This document shows, one piece after another, positions 45,381-53,976 of a stretch of 64,000 bases of DNA (the first letter of the stretch is position 1; each line of letters opens with the position of its first letter). The notes under the pieces were generated by a model. The model was not told the origin of the DNA and searched no databases. It saw only the letters and a list, made by a program, of their open reading frames with translations. The DNA is from Geminicoccus sp. Lineage in GTDB: Bacteria; Pseudomonadota; Alphaproteobacteria; UBA7985. The stretch lies in NCBI GenBank assembly GCA_002708995.1, contig PAPT01000039.1, positions 23,889 to 87,888 of the forward strand, written 5' to 3'. Both the position numbers and the translations under genes were made by a program.

Positions 45381-46742
45381 CTAGAAGCGCAGCACCTTGA
45401 GCGGGTCGACCGGCTTGCCATCGCGGCGGACTTCAAAGTGCAGCTGCGGGCGGGAGACGTTCCCCGACACCCCGACATGACCCAGAACCTGCCCGGCCTG
45501 GAGCTGCTGCCCCTCGCCGACGATCAGACTGTCTAGGTGGGAGTAGGCCGAGACCCACTCGGCGTCGTGCTGGACAAGCACCAGATTGCCGAACTTTTCC
45601 AGCTCATCGGATGCAAAGATCACCACGCCCGGCAGCGATGTCGTCACCTGCTCCCCCTTGCGGGCAGCGATGTTGATGCCGTCGTTCACGAACCCACCCT
45701 CGCGCGGGCCGAAGGTCGACAGCAGGCGACCGCGCACCGGCCAGTTGAAGATATTGGCGCCATCGCTGGACACGCGCTCGGGCAGCAGCACGGTTTCTTC
45801 ACGCCGCACGGCAGGCAGTGGCGCAAAGGTGCGCGCACCGGAGAGGTGGACGCGGGTGACGCTTCCCTGGTCCCCGGGCACGGTCGGAACCAGCACGGGC
45901 ACAGCAGGATCGGTCACTCCCCCCGCATCGGTCAGGCGCAGGGGTTGGTTCGTCGGCGCGGGCGGGCGCGGCGATGGTATGGGCGGGACGAAGCCTGGAG
46001 CCTGTCCGAAGGTTGGCGCGGTCACGGTCAGACCGCCGGCAGCGGCCAGCTCCGTCGACGGGGTCAGCACGGTGGAAATCGGCGGGGGCGTCGGAATGCG
46101 CAGCACCTGCCCCAGACGGACGGCGTAGCTGGCATCGAGACCATTGGCCGTGGCGAGGTCATCCAGCCGGATGCCGTATTTGGTGGCGATACGGTAGGCG
46201 GTTTCTCCACGCTGGACCACGTGTTGGCGCAGGGCGGCGGGGTCAGCGACCAGCGGCGCTTGCACGGCAACGGCGACGTGGCGCGCGGTCTGTGCGTCCA
46301 TGCCGGCGTCGGCAGCACGCAACGGCACGTGCAGGGTCTGGCCGGTCACAATCCGGCCCGCCTCACCCAGCCCGTTGAGCTGGATCAGCGTGCGCTCGCC
46401 CACGCGGAAGCGCTTGGCGATGCCGTAAAGGGTATCGCCGCGCAGAACCACGTAGATGCCTTCGGCGTTGACCAGACCTTTGGCCGTCTTGTGCGCGGGA
46501 TAGACGCTGTTCCAGTCGGCCGCGACGGCGCTGAGCTGCTGCTGGTAATCCTGTTGCTGTTGCTGCGCGCCTGCTGGCTTGGCCGTGAGCAGGCTCAGCG
46601 CGGTGAACAGGCACAGCGTCAGCGCCAGCATCGGGATCAGGCCGAGGCTGCGAAACTGGCTGTGATCGGTGCCAGACCACGCGCGAAACAGCGCAGCAGT
46701 GTCCGGAAAGGTGCCCAAGCGGACCCGTGAAATATGGGTCAT
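45381..46742 (-). CDS. LysM and M23-domain protein, NlpD/EnvC-like amidase activator
   Basis: 453 residues, secreted or anchored by the N-terminal hydrophobic stretch LGLIPMLALTLCLFTALSLL. Two LysM domains follow (VVLRGDTLYGIAKRFRVGER and VVQRGETAYRIATKYGIRLD), then a proline-rich linker, then a C-terminal M23 domain. The zinc ligands are lost: Asn353 and Asn357 replace the H-x3-D pair (FVNDGINIA), and Gln433 replaces the first His of HxH (QLHFEVRR), as in NlpD. It is probably a non-enzymatic activator of cell-division amidases. Start at 46742. Confidence 0.9.
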   Translation of the reverse strand: MTHISRVRLGTFPDTAALFRAWSGTDHSQFRSLGLIPMLALTLCLFTALSLLTAKPAGAQQQQQDYQQQLSAVAADWNSVYPAHKTAKGLVNAEGIYVVLRGDTLYGIAKRFRVGERTLIQLNGLGEAGRIVTGQTLHVPLRAADAGMDAQTARHVAVAVQAPLVADPAALRQHVVQRGETAYRIATKYGIRLDDLATANGLDASYAVRLGQVLRIPTPPPISTVLTPSTELAAAGGLTVTAPTFGQAPGFVPPIPSPRPPAPTNQPLRLTDAGGVTDPAVPVLVPTVPGDQGSVTRVHLSGARTFAPLPAVRREETVLLPERVSSDGANIFNWPVRGRLLSTFGPREGGFVNDGINIAARKGEQVTTSLPGVVIFASDELEKFGNLVLVQHDAEWVSAYSHLDSLIVGEGQQLQAGQVLGHVGVSGNVSRPQLHFEVRRDGKPVDPLKVLRF

Positions 46743-46853
46743 GGTCAACGCCTCAATTCCTCTGGAATGTCGTCTTCTAAAATCAATAAAATTTAGGCGC
46801 CCCGAAGGACCAAAACCCGAAGGCTTCAAAATCTCTGCAATTCTTACACCGAA

Positions 46854-47663
46854 TTACAGTGACGAATCAACTTTTGGCGACTCTATTTTCAAAGATTCAT
46901 GTTCAATTACCGTAGTTTGCGAGCGTTTCTTGTCAGGAATCCCCTGTAACATAGGGACAAATCTGACTTCGGTGAAACGTTCCTCGAACAGACCCGCTTT
47001 CGAGTTGGTAAATCGCATAAGGTATTGTTCGCCACTTTCAAGCTCCAGCGGCATGACCAAACGGCCGCCTTCGGCGAGCTGGTTGACGAGGCTGGCAGGC
47101 ACCTCGCGCGGGGCGGCGGTGAGGATAATGCCGTCGAAGGGCGCCTGCTCGCTCAGGCCCAGAAAACCGTCACCAAGGTGCACGCTGACATTGCCCACCC
47201 CGAGCCGGTCGAGCCGTTGCCGGGCGGTTTCGGCCAGATCCTTGTGGCGCTCGATCGAGTGCACCTGCCCGAACAGATGGCTGAGGATCGCAGCCTGATA
47301 CCCGCAGCCCGTGCCGATTTCGAGAATGCGCTTACCCTCCCCCGGCTCCAGCAGTTGGGTCATCAGCGCGACCACAAAGGGCTGGGAGATGGTCTGCCCC
47401 ATGCCGATGGGCAGGGTAACGTTCTCGTAGGCCCGGTCGAGCATGGCGGCGGCGACAAAGTCCTCGCGCGGCACGAGGTCGAGCATGGCCCGCAGCACCC
47501 GGCTGTCGGTAATGCCCTGCAGGCGCAGCTGCATGCCCAGTTCGAGCTTGGCTTGTGCCAGTGGACTGTCGAGGCTGCTGGTCGTCTCCGCGCCGGGTCT
47601 ATCCCTGGGGGCAGTCCCGGCGGCCGGGCCGGGCGAGAACCATTGACGCAACCGACGGAGCAC
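46854..47663 (-). CDS. pcm: Protein-L-isoaspartate O-methyltransferase
   Basis: 269 residues, a SAM-dependent repair enzyme for damaged Asp/Asn. Motifs: ENVTLPIGMGQTISQPFVVA, ILEIGTGCGYQAAILSHL, IERHKDLAETARQRL, VHLGDGF and APFDGIILTAAPREVPASLV. The last 45 or so residues (from about DKKRSQTTVIEHESLK) are encoded by unusually AT-rich DNA and look like an add-on to the family core. It sits between surE and the nlpD-like gene in the usual order. Confidence 0.95.
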   Translation of the reverse strand: MLRRLRQWFSPGPAAGTAPRDRPGAETTSSLDSPLAQAKLELGMQLRLQGITDSRVLRAMLDLVPREDFVAAAMLDRAYENVTLPIGMGQTISQPFVVALMTQLLEPGEGKRILEIGTGCGYQAAILSHLFGQVHSIERHKDLAETARQRLDRLGVGNVSVHLGDGFLGLSEQAPFDGIILTAAPREVPASLVNQLAEGGRLVMPLELESGEQYLMRFTNSKAGLFEERFTEVRFVPMLQGIPDKKRSQTTVIEHESLKIESPKVDSSL

Positions 47664-47675
47664 GGGGGCGCCCGC

Positions 47676-48515
47676 TCAGGCCTCGTCCTCGGCCATCCGC
47701 TCGATCAGATCGAGCTGGGTGCCGACGGACTCGAGAAAATCGGTGTGATCACACTTGAAGCGCAGCGGGGTGACGGAGATGCGCCCGCCGACCACGGCTG
47801 CAACGTCGGAAATCGGGCTTCCCGGGGTGTTATCGCGCAGGTGGCCAAAGCTGTAGAACGGGCCTTCCTCGTCTTCGCCGGGGGTGAGGCCGATCTTGTC
47901 TTCCCGGAAACCCTGCGGCACCACCAGCAGGCTGTCGGCACCCGGTTCGGTCGCCATGACGGCCGGAAAGTTGACCGACAGCGGAATGGTCTCGGGCACG
48001 CTGACCTGCATCACCTCGTCGAAGATCCGGTTCAGGTGCGCGTCGGCAACGCTCCAATCCATGACCCCGCCGACCGTATGCTGGGAAAAGGCGATGCCAC
48101 GTATGCCGTGCATCGCCGCCTCCATGACGATCCCGCAGGTGCCGGAGTAGCCGATATCGGCGCCGGTGTTGCCGCCGTGGTTAATCCCGGAGAGCACCAG
48201 ATCGGGCAGGCGGTCATCGAAGAAATGCTGCATGCCGACCATGAAGGTATCCAGCGGCGTACCGGTCACGGCCGCGCGCTGCTCGCCCAGCTCCACCACC
48301 CGCAGCGGGGTCCGAAGGGTAATGCCGCGTGAGCGTGCGGACTGGTGGGTTGCCGGGGCGATGACCCAGACATCGTCGCAGTAGCGACGCGCCAGGGCTT
48401 CCAGCCGCGCAAGGCCATCGGCGTCGATGCCGTCGTCGTTGGTCACCAGCACGCGCTTGCCCTTGAGCTGCGCAGCAACCGCCGGGTTCAGCCGGTCCGC
48501 CACCATCGATGCCAT
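47676..48515 (-). CDS. surE: 5'-nucleotidase SurE
   Basis: 279 residues. It is a metal-dependent nucleoside monophosphatase linked to survival in stationary phase. Motifs: VLVTNDDGIDADGLARLEAL, VIAPATHQSARSRGITL, AVTGTPLDTFMVGM and LVLSGINHGGNTGADIGYSG. It starts 3 nt after the serS stop and ends 12 nt before pcm. Confidence 0.96.
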   Translation of the reverse strand: MASMVADRLNPAVAAQLKGKRVLVTNDDGIDADGLARLEALARRYCDDVWVIAPATHQSARSRGITLRTPLRVVELGEQRAAVTGTPLDTFMVGMQHFFDDRLPDLVLSGINHGGNTGADIGYSGTCGIVMEAAMHGIRGIAFSQHTVGGVMDWSVADAHLNRIFDEVMQVSVPETIPLSVNFPAVMATEPGADSLLVVPQGFREDKIGLTPGEDEEGPFYSFGHLRDNTPGSPISDVAAVVGGRISVTPLRFKCDHTDFLESVGTQLDLIERMAEDEA

Positions 48516-48518
48516 GGA

Positions 48519-49799
48519 TCAGTCTGCCGCGATCACGCTGAGGCCGCCCATGAAGGGCTGCAGCGGTTCGGGCACGGCAATCGAGCCGTCGGCCTGCTGA
48601 TAGTTCTCCATAACCGCGATCAGGGTCCGGCCGACCGCCAGCCCGGAGCCGTTGAGCGAGTGCAGGAAGCGGGTCTGCTTGTCGGTCTTGGACTTGCAGC
48701 GCGCCTTCATCCGCCGCGCCTGGAAATCCAGCGTGTTCGAGCAGGAGGAAATCTCACGGTAAGCATCCTGCCCCGGCAGCCAGACTTCGAGGTCGTAGGT
48801 CTTCGCTGCCGAGAAGCCGAGATCACCGGTACACAGCGTCACGACGCGGTAGGGCAGGTTCAGCACCTCGAGCACGCTTTCGGCACAGCCCCGCATGCGC
48901 TCTAGCTCGTCCCACGAGCTTTCCGGGTCGCAAATGGTGACCATCTCGACCTTGTTGAACTGGTGCTGGCGGATCATGCCGCGAGTATCGCGCCCCGCCG
49001 ACCCGGCTTCCGAGCGGAAACAGGGGGAGTAGGACACCATCCGCATCGGCAGGCTGTCGGTGTCGACGATCTTGTCGGCGACGATGTTGGTCAGCGGCAC
49101 TTCGGAGGTCGGGATCAGGTAGTGACCCGAGTTGGTCTTGTAGAGGTCTTCTTCGAACTTGGGCAGCTGGCCGGTGCCATAGAGGGCATCGGCGTGGACC
49201 AGGTAAGGCACTTCCATCTCGGTCAGGGCGTTCTGCTCGATCTGCCAGTCGAGCATGAATTGCGCGATGGCACGCTCCAGCCGCGCCAGCTTGCCGCGCA
49301 GAATGACAAAGCGGGCGCCGGACATATGCGCGGCGGTCTCGAAGTCCATCATGCCGAGTTCTTCACCCAGCTCGAAGTGCTGCTTGGGTGTGAAATCCAG
49401 CGTGGCCAGCTCACCCCAGACCTTCACCTCGGCGTTGTTGTCTTCGTCATCGCCATCGGGCACGCTGTCATCGGGGCGGTTGGGCAGGCCCGCGAGCAGC
49501 TGGTTCAGCTTGGCCTCAGCGATGGCCTCGGCTTCTTCCAGCGCGGTCATCTGCTCCTTGATTTCGGTGACTTCGGCCTTGAGCGCGTCGGCGCGGGCCG
49601 CGTCCTTGTCCTTCATCGCGGCGCCGATCTCCTTCGACGCGGCATTGCGGCGCGCCCGCAGCTCACCAAGCCGGGTCTGGGACGATCGGCGGGTCTCATC
49701 CATCTCAAGCACCTGAGAGGAGAGGGAATCGAGGCCTCGGCGCTTGAGGGCAGCGTCAAACCAAGCCGGATTCTCCCGGATCGCACGGAGATCGTACAT
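48519..49799 (-). CDS. serS: Serine--tRNA ligase
   Basis: 426 residues, class II synthetase. N-terminal coiled-coil arm (residues about 30-110; SSQTRLGELRARRNAASKEI). The core holds TSEVPLTNIVADKIVD, motif 2 FRSEAGSAGRDTRGMIRQHQ with FNKVEMV after it, and motif 3 around LNGSGLAVGRTLIAVMENYQ. It heads the serS-surE-pcm-nlpD-like group. Confidence 0.98.
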   Translation of the reverse strand: MYDLRAIRENPAWFDAALKRRGLDSLSSQVLEMDETRRSSQTRLGELRARRNAASKEIGAAMKDKDAARADALKAEVTEIKEQMTALEEAEAIAEAKLNQLLAGLPNRPDDSVPDGDDEDNNAEVKVWGELATLDFTPKQHFELGEELGMMDFETAAHMSGARFVILRGKLARLERAIAQFMLDWQIEQNALTEMEVPYLVHADALYGTGQLPKFEEDLYKTNSGHYLIPTSEVPLTNIVADKIVDTDSLPMRMVSYSPCFRSEAGSAGRDTRGMIRQHQFNKVEMVTICDPESSWDELERMRGCAESVLEVLNLPYRVVTLCTGDLGFSAAKTYDLEVWLPGQDAYREISSCSNTLDFQARRMKARCKSKTDKQTRFLHSLNGSGLAVGRTLIAVMENYQQADGSIAVPEPLQPFMGGLSVIAAD

Positions 49800-49964
49800 T
49801 GCTCTAACCTTTCATCGTCGCGGCGCGTCGTAGGGAGGCGCCACTATAGGCGGTTCAGCGCCGATGCCGACCTGTTTTTTCCGCGTGGCACGCCCTGCAC
49901 TACCGGGCTGCAAGGGCGCGAGCGCGGTTGTGGATCAGGATCAGGAGCGAGAGCAGGAGCGGGT

Positions 49965-51128
49965 TCAGGCCCCGAGCTTGCGCAGGATATCGCGGGAGAT
50001 GATGTGGCGCTGGATTTCCGAGGTGCCATCCCAGATGCGCTCGACCCGGGCATCGCGCCAGAACCGCTCGATCGGCAGGTCGCTCATCAGGCCCATGCCA
50101 CCGTAGATCGAAATCGCCTCGTCGGTGACGCGCGCCAGCATTTCTGAGGCATAGAGCTTAGCCGACGCAATCTCGCGGTTGGCCTCCAACCCCTCATCGA
50201 GGCGCCAGGCCCCGGCCAGGGTCAGCCAGTCGGCGGCGTCGACCTCGGTGACCATGTCAGCAAGCTTGAACGACACGCCCTGAAACTTGCCGATCGGCTG
50301 GCCGAACTGGTGGCGCTCGGCGGCCCACTGGGTGGCGTGGTCGAACACCCGCCGCGCGCGGCCGACACAGAAAGCCGCCACAGTCAGCCGGGTGGCGTAG
50401 AGCCACTCGTTCATGACCTTGAACCCGCCGTGGATCTCGCCCAGCACCTGCGCATTGGGAAGACGGCAATCGTCGAAGGTCAGGATGCAGTTCTTGTACC
50501 CACGGTGAGAAAGCGAATGATAGCCCTCGTTGATCTCGAAGCCCGGGGTGCCGCGGTCGACGAGGAAGCAGGTGATTTTCTTCTTCGGACCCTTGGGCGT
50601 GTCCTCGACCCCCGACGCCATGAACACAATGACGAAATCGGCGTGCTCGGCGCCGGAGATGAAGTGCTTGGTGCCGTTCAGAACCCAGTCGCCGTCGGGC
50701 TGCTGCACCGCCGTCGCTTTCATGCCGCGTACGTCCGAACCCGCGTCAGGCTCGGTCATGGCTAGCGCATCCATGCGCTCACCGCGCACGGCGGGGAAGA
50801 GGTACTTGTCGCGCTGCTCCCCCTCGCAGGCCATCAGAATGTTCTGTGGCCGGCCCCAGAAGTGGGTCAGCGCCATCGACCCGCGCCCCAGTTCACGTTC
50901 GAGCAGGGTAAAGGTCAGGTGGTCAAGCCCGCCACCGCCGACTTCCTCGGGGAAGTTCGGGGCATAGAAACCCATTTCCAACACCTTCTGCTTCAGGCTC
51001 TCGCCCAGTTCGTGCGGCACGTAGCCCAGCTTCTCGACCTCGTCTTCATGCGGGTAGATTTCGGCTTCGACGAAGGACCGGACGGTATCCACCACCATTT
51101 CCTGCTCGGGGGTAAGGCCGAATTGCAT
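49965..51128 (-). CDS. Acyl-CoA dehydrogenase family protein
   Basis: 387 residues, FAD-dependent. Family blocks: ALTHFWGRPQNILMACEGEQ, AMTEPDAGSDVRGMKATAVQ, YGGMGLMSDLPIERFWRDAR. The C-terminal motif reads IWDGTSEIQRHIISR, so Asp367 is at the place where most members have the catalytic Glu of Y-E-G-T. It is co-directional with and 49 nt after the carnitine dehydrogenase gene. A possible substrate is gamma-butyrobetainyl-CoA or another betaine-CoA, but this is inference from context. Confidence 0.85.
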   Translation of the reverse strand: MQFGLTPEQEMVVDTVRSFVEAEIYPHEDEVEKLGYVPHELGESLKQKVLEMGFYAPNFPEEVGGGGLDHLTFTLLERELGRGSMALTHFWGRPQNILMACEGEQRDKYLFPAVRGERMDALAMTEPDAGSDVRGMKATAVQQPDGDWVLNGTKHFISGAEHADFVIVFMASGVEDTPKGPKKKITCFLVDRGTPGFEINEGYHSLSHRGYKNCILTFDDCRLPNAQVLGEIHGGFKVMNEWLYATRLTVAAFCVGRARRVFDHATQWAAERHQFGQPIGKFQGVSFKLADMVTEVDAADWLTLAGAWRLDEGLEANREIASAKLYASEMLARVTDEAISIYGGMGLMSDLPIERFWRDARVERIWDGTSEIQRHIISRDILRKLGA

Positions 51129-51177
51129 GATTTCTTTCCCTTGTGTTCGGGGGTAAGGGGGCTGGACCAGCGCAGGG

Positions 51178-52152
51178 CTAGACCAGCGTTCCCGCGCCCC
51201 AGTTGTTGGCCTTGAGCGCGAGCAGGATGCCCACGAGGTTCTTGTCGCGCTGGCGTTCGAGATCGCGGGCGGTCAAGCCGCGCGCCTGTTCCTCGACGCC
51301 GTCAGCGATGGTATCGATCAGGGCGTCGTCCAGCTCCGGCACATCCATCAGCTTGGTCCAGGGCCAGTGCAGCGAGGGCTTGAACATCTCGATGAAGGCG
51401 CGCATGCCGACTTCACCCCCGGCGGTGTGGTAGGTCTGGAACAGCCCCATTTGCGCCCAGCGCAGGCCGAAGCCGTAGCGGATGGCGTCATCGATTTCTT
51501 CGGTCGTGGCCACGCCGTCTTTGACCAGCCACAACGACTCCCGCCACACCGCTTCGAGCAGGCGGTCGGCGATGAAGGCATCGATTTCCTTGCGCACCTT
51601 GAGGGGCTTCATACCCAGCGAATCAAGGATGGTCGCGGCGCGATCGATCACGCCTTCGGCCGTCCCCTGCCCCGCGACCAGCTCCACCAGCGGCAGCAGG
51701 TAGACCGGGTTGAAAGGGTGGGCGACGATCAGGTTGTCGGGCCGCTCCAGCCCTTCCTGAATCTTGGTGGGGAGAAGACCGCTGGTCGAAGTACACAGGA
51801 TGGCATCTGCGGGCGCAGCCGCCGCGATATCTGCGTGCACGCGTTGCTTAAGGTCGAGCCGCTCAGGTACGGACTCATGTACGATCTCGGCACCGGCGAC
51901 AGCCTCGGCCAGCGTGGCGTGAAAGCTCAGTGTGCCCGCCTCCGGTGCGACGCCGAACAGCATCTCGAAGGCCGCTGCCGCATTGGCGAGCACGTCGCCG
52001 ATCGTGCGCTCGGCCTCCGGGTCCGGGTCGAAAACACGGATATCGGCGCCCCGATGCAGGTAGCGCGCCGCCCAGCCCGCGCCGATCACCCCGCCGCCGA
52101 CGATGGCGACGACGGATGCCGCCGAGCGGCCCGGCTGACCCGCCCCGGCCAT
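51178..52152 (-). CDS. L-carnitine dehydrogenase / 3-hydroxyacyl-CoA dehydrogenase family
   Basis: 324 residues, NAD-dependent. Rossmann motif VVAIVGGGVIGAGWAARYLH (GGGVIG 19-24; Asp42 after the second strand). IVAHPFNPVYLLPLVELVAG and the C-terminal helical domain (EIDAFIADRLLEAVWRESLW) follow the carnitine dehydrogenase type. It should oxidise L-carnitine to 3-dehydrocarnitine. Its partner is the adjacent BKACE gene, whose stop shares a base with this start. Some relatives carry a fused thioesterase; this one does not. Confidence 0.85.
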   Translation of the reverse strand: MAGAGQPGRSAASVVAIVGGGVIGAGWAARYLHRGADIRVFDPDPEAERTIGDVLANAAAAFEMLFGVAPEAGTLSFHATLAEAVAGAEIVHESVPERLDLKQRVHADIAAAAPADAILCTSTSGLLPTKIQEGLERPDNLIVAHPFNPVYLLPLVELVAGQGTAEGVIDRAATILDSLGMKPLKVRKEIDAFIADRLLEAVWRESLWLVKDGVATTEEIDDAIRYGFGLRWAQMGLFQTYHTAGGEVGMRAFIEMFKPSLHWPWTKLMDVPELDDALIDTIADGVEEQARGLTARDLERQRDKNLVGILLALKANNWGAGTLV

Positions 52153-53042
52153 CAGCGCTTCACCAGCTTGAGGCGTTCACGCACCGCGTCCGGGCCGATG
52201 ATTTTCGCGCCCATGTTGGTGGCGATATCGGCCGCCCGCTCGACCAGCTGAGCATTGGTCGCGAATACGCCGCGGTCGAGGTAGAGGTTGTCTTCCAGAC
52301 CAACGCGGATATTGCCCCCGGCCAGCGCGGCGGCGGCGACGTAGGGCATCTGCATGCGGCCGATGGAGAAGGCCGACCAGACCCAGCTGTCCGGGACGTT
52401 ATTTACCATGGCCATGTAGGTGTTCATGTCGTTGGGCGCGCCCCACGGAATGCCCATGCACAGCTGCACCATGACCGGGTCTTCGATGATGCCCTCCTCA
52501 ACCAGCTGCTTGGCGAACCACAGGTGGCCGGTGTCGAAGGCCTCGATTTCCGGGCGCACGCCCAGATCAGTCATCTGCTGGGCCATGGCGCGCAGCATGG
52601 AGGGCGTGTTGGTCATGACATAATCGCCGTGGCCAAAGTTGAGCGTGCCGCAGTCCAGCGTGCAGATCTCCGGCAGCAGCGTCGCGACGTGCTCCATGCG
52701 CTCGGTGGCGCCGGCCATATCGGTGCCTTCGGCCAGCGGCGGCAGGGGCTGCTCGACCGGGCCGAGGGTCAGATCCCCGCCCATGCCAGCGGTCAGGTTG
52801 ATGACCACGTCGGTGTCGGCCTCGCGGATGCGCTCCACCACCTCGCGGTAGTATTCGACCTTGCGCGCGGGTGCGCCGGTCTCGGGGTCACGAACGTGAC
52901 AGTGCGCGATGGCGGCACCGGCCTTGGCGGACTCGATGGCTGCTTCAGCAATCTCCTTGGGTGTCACAGGCACCTTGTCGGATTTGCCAACGGTGTCACC
53001 GGAACCAGTGACGGCGGCGGTGATGAAAACTTCGTAGTTCAT
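52152..53042 (-). CDS. BKACE family (DUF849) 3-dehydrocarnitine cleavage enzyme
   Basis: 296 residues. Beta-keto acid cleavage enzymes use acetyl-CoA to split a beta-keto acid into an acyl-CoA and acetoacetate. Zinc ligands His47 and His49 lie in [28 protein letters not shown] and [17 protein letters not shown] are family blocks. In this position next to carnitine dehydrogenase it should convert 3-dehydrocarnitine and acetyl-CoA to betainyl-CoA and acetoacetate. First gene of a three-gene minus-strand operon, divergent from tatD. Confidence 0.86.
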   Translation of the reverse strand: MNYEVFITAAVTGSGDTVGKSDKVPVTPKEIAEAAIESAKAGAAIAHCHVRDPETGAPARKVEYYREVVERIREADTDVVINLTAGMGGDLTLGPVEQPLPPLAEGTDMAGATERMEHVATLLPEICTLDCGTLNFGHGDYVMTNTPSMLRAMAQQMTDLGVRPEIEAFDTGHLWFAKQLVEEGIIEDPVMVQLCMGIPWGAPNDMNTYMAMVNNVPDSWVWSAFSIGRMQMPYVAAAALAGGNIRVGLEDNLYLDRGVFATNAQLVERAADIATNMGAKIIGPDAVRERLKLVKR

Positions 53043-53085
53043 GGTGACCTCTCAGCTGGATCGAGGGAGACGGCGATAAAGTTGA

Positions 53086-53148
53086 AGCAGAACCCGAAAA
53101 GCCCGCAATTGTCATTGGAAAAACAATAGCGCGGCCTTAGGTTCTGCT
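53086..53148. promoter_or_regulatory. Nested inverted repeat upstream of the carnitine operon
   Basis: Perfect 9-bp arms AGCAGAACC (53086-53094) and GGTTCTGCT (53140-53148) enclose a second pair ATTGT (53108-53112) / ACAAT (53123-53127). It lies in the 139-nt divergent gap between the BKACE gene and tatD, 44 nt from the BKACE start. Outer centres are 54 nt apart, about five helical turns. It could be an operator pair, but it could also be chance. Confidence 0.45.
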
Positions 53149-53181
53149 CGAATTACGACGAATACCGGAACTTTGCGCCCT

Positions 53182-53976
53182 ATGCTCGTGGACAGCCACT
53201 GCCACCTCGACCACGCCAAGATCGGCCCCGCCCCGGAGGAAGCCGTCCGTCGCGCCCGCCTTGCCGGGGTGGAGCGGATCGTGACCATCTGCACCCGGCT
53301 GGACCGGTTCGAGACCATCAAGGCAATCGCAGACCCCTACAACGACGTGTTCATAGGGGTGGGCGTGCACCCGCACGAAGCCGGTGCTGTCGGCATTGAC
53401 GCGCCCGAGCCGCTGCTCGCGCTCGCCGAAGACCCGAAAATGGTCGGGGTCGGGGAAACCGGGCTGGACTACTTTTACGATCTTGCGCCCAAGGACGCGC
53501 AGCGACGCTCGTTCGAGGCCCATATTCCCGCCGCCCGCGCCCTCGATATGCCACTGATCATCCACACCCGCGACGCCGACGAAGATACCGTCTCCATCCT
53601 GCGTGAGCACTGGCAGGACGGGCCTTTCCCGATCCTGATCCACTGCTTCACCGGCGGGCAGGCGCTGGCCGACGCCGTGGTGGAGATGGACGGTTTCATC
53701 AGCCTCTCCGGCATCACCACCTTCAAGAGCGCCGACGACCTGCGCGCCGTGCTCGATACGGTACCCGGCGACCGGCTGCTGGTGGAAACCGATGCGCCGT
53801 TCCTCGCGCCCACCCCGCACCGGGGTAAGCCGAACGAGCCCGCCTTCGTCGCCCACACGGCTGCCTTCTGGGCAGAACGCAAGGGCGTCTCGGCGGCAGA
53901 CTTTCACGCGCAGACCGGCGCAAATTTCTTCCGCCTGTTTAAACGGGTGCCGCAGTCGGTACCGGTGGCTGCATGA
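53182..53976 (+). CDS. TatD family metal-dependent hydrolase
   Basis: 264 residues. The amidohydrolase metal site opens with MLVDSHCHLDH (His6, His8), followed by VGVGETGLDYFYD (Glu ligand region), PLIIHTRDADEDTVSI, LIHCFTGGQALADAV and LLVETDAPFLAPTPHRGKPN. This family is usually a 3'-5' nuclease. The TTG-led frame starts at 53173, but the ATG at 53182 matches the family start. It overlaps the next gene by four bases. Confidence 0.93.
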   Translation: MLVDSHCHLDHAKIGPAPEEAVRRARLAGVERIVTICTRLDRFETIKAIADPYNDVFIGVGVHPHEAGAVGIDAPEPLLALAEDPKMVGVGETGLDYFYDLAPKDAQRRSFEAHIPAARALDMPLIIHTRDADEDTVSILREHWQDGPFPILIHCFTGGQALADAVVEMDGFISLSGITTFKSADDLRAVLDTVPGDRLLVETDAPFLAPTPHRGKPNEPAFVAHTAAFWAERKGVSAADFHAQTGANFFRLFKRVPQSVPVAA

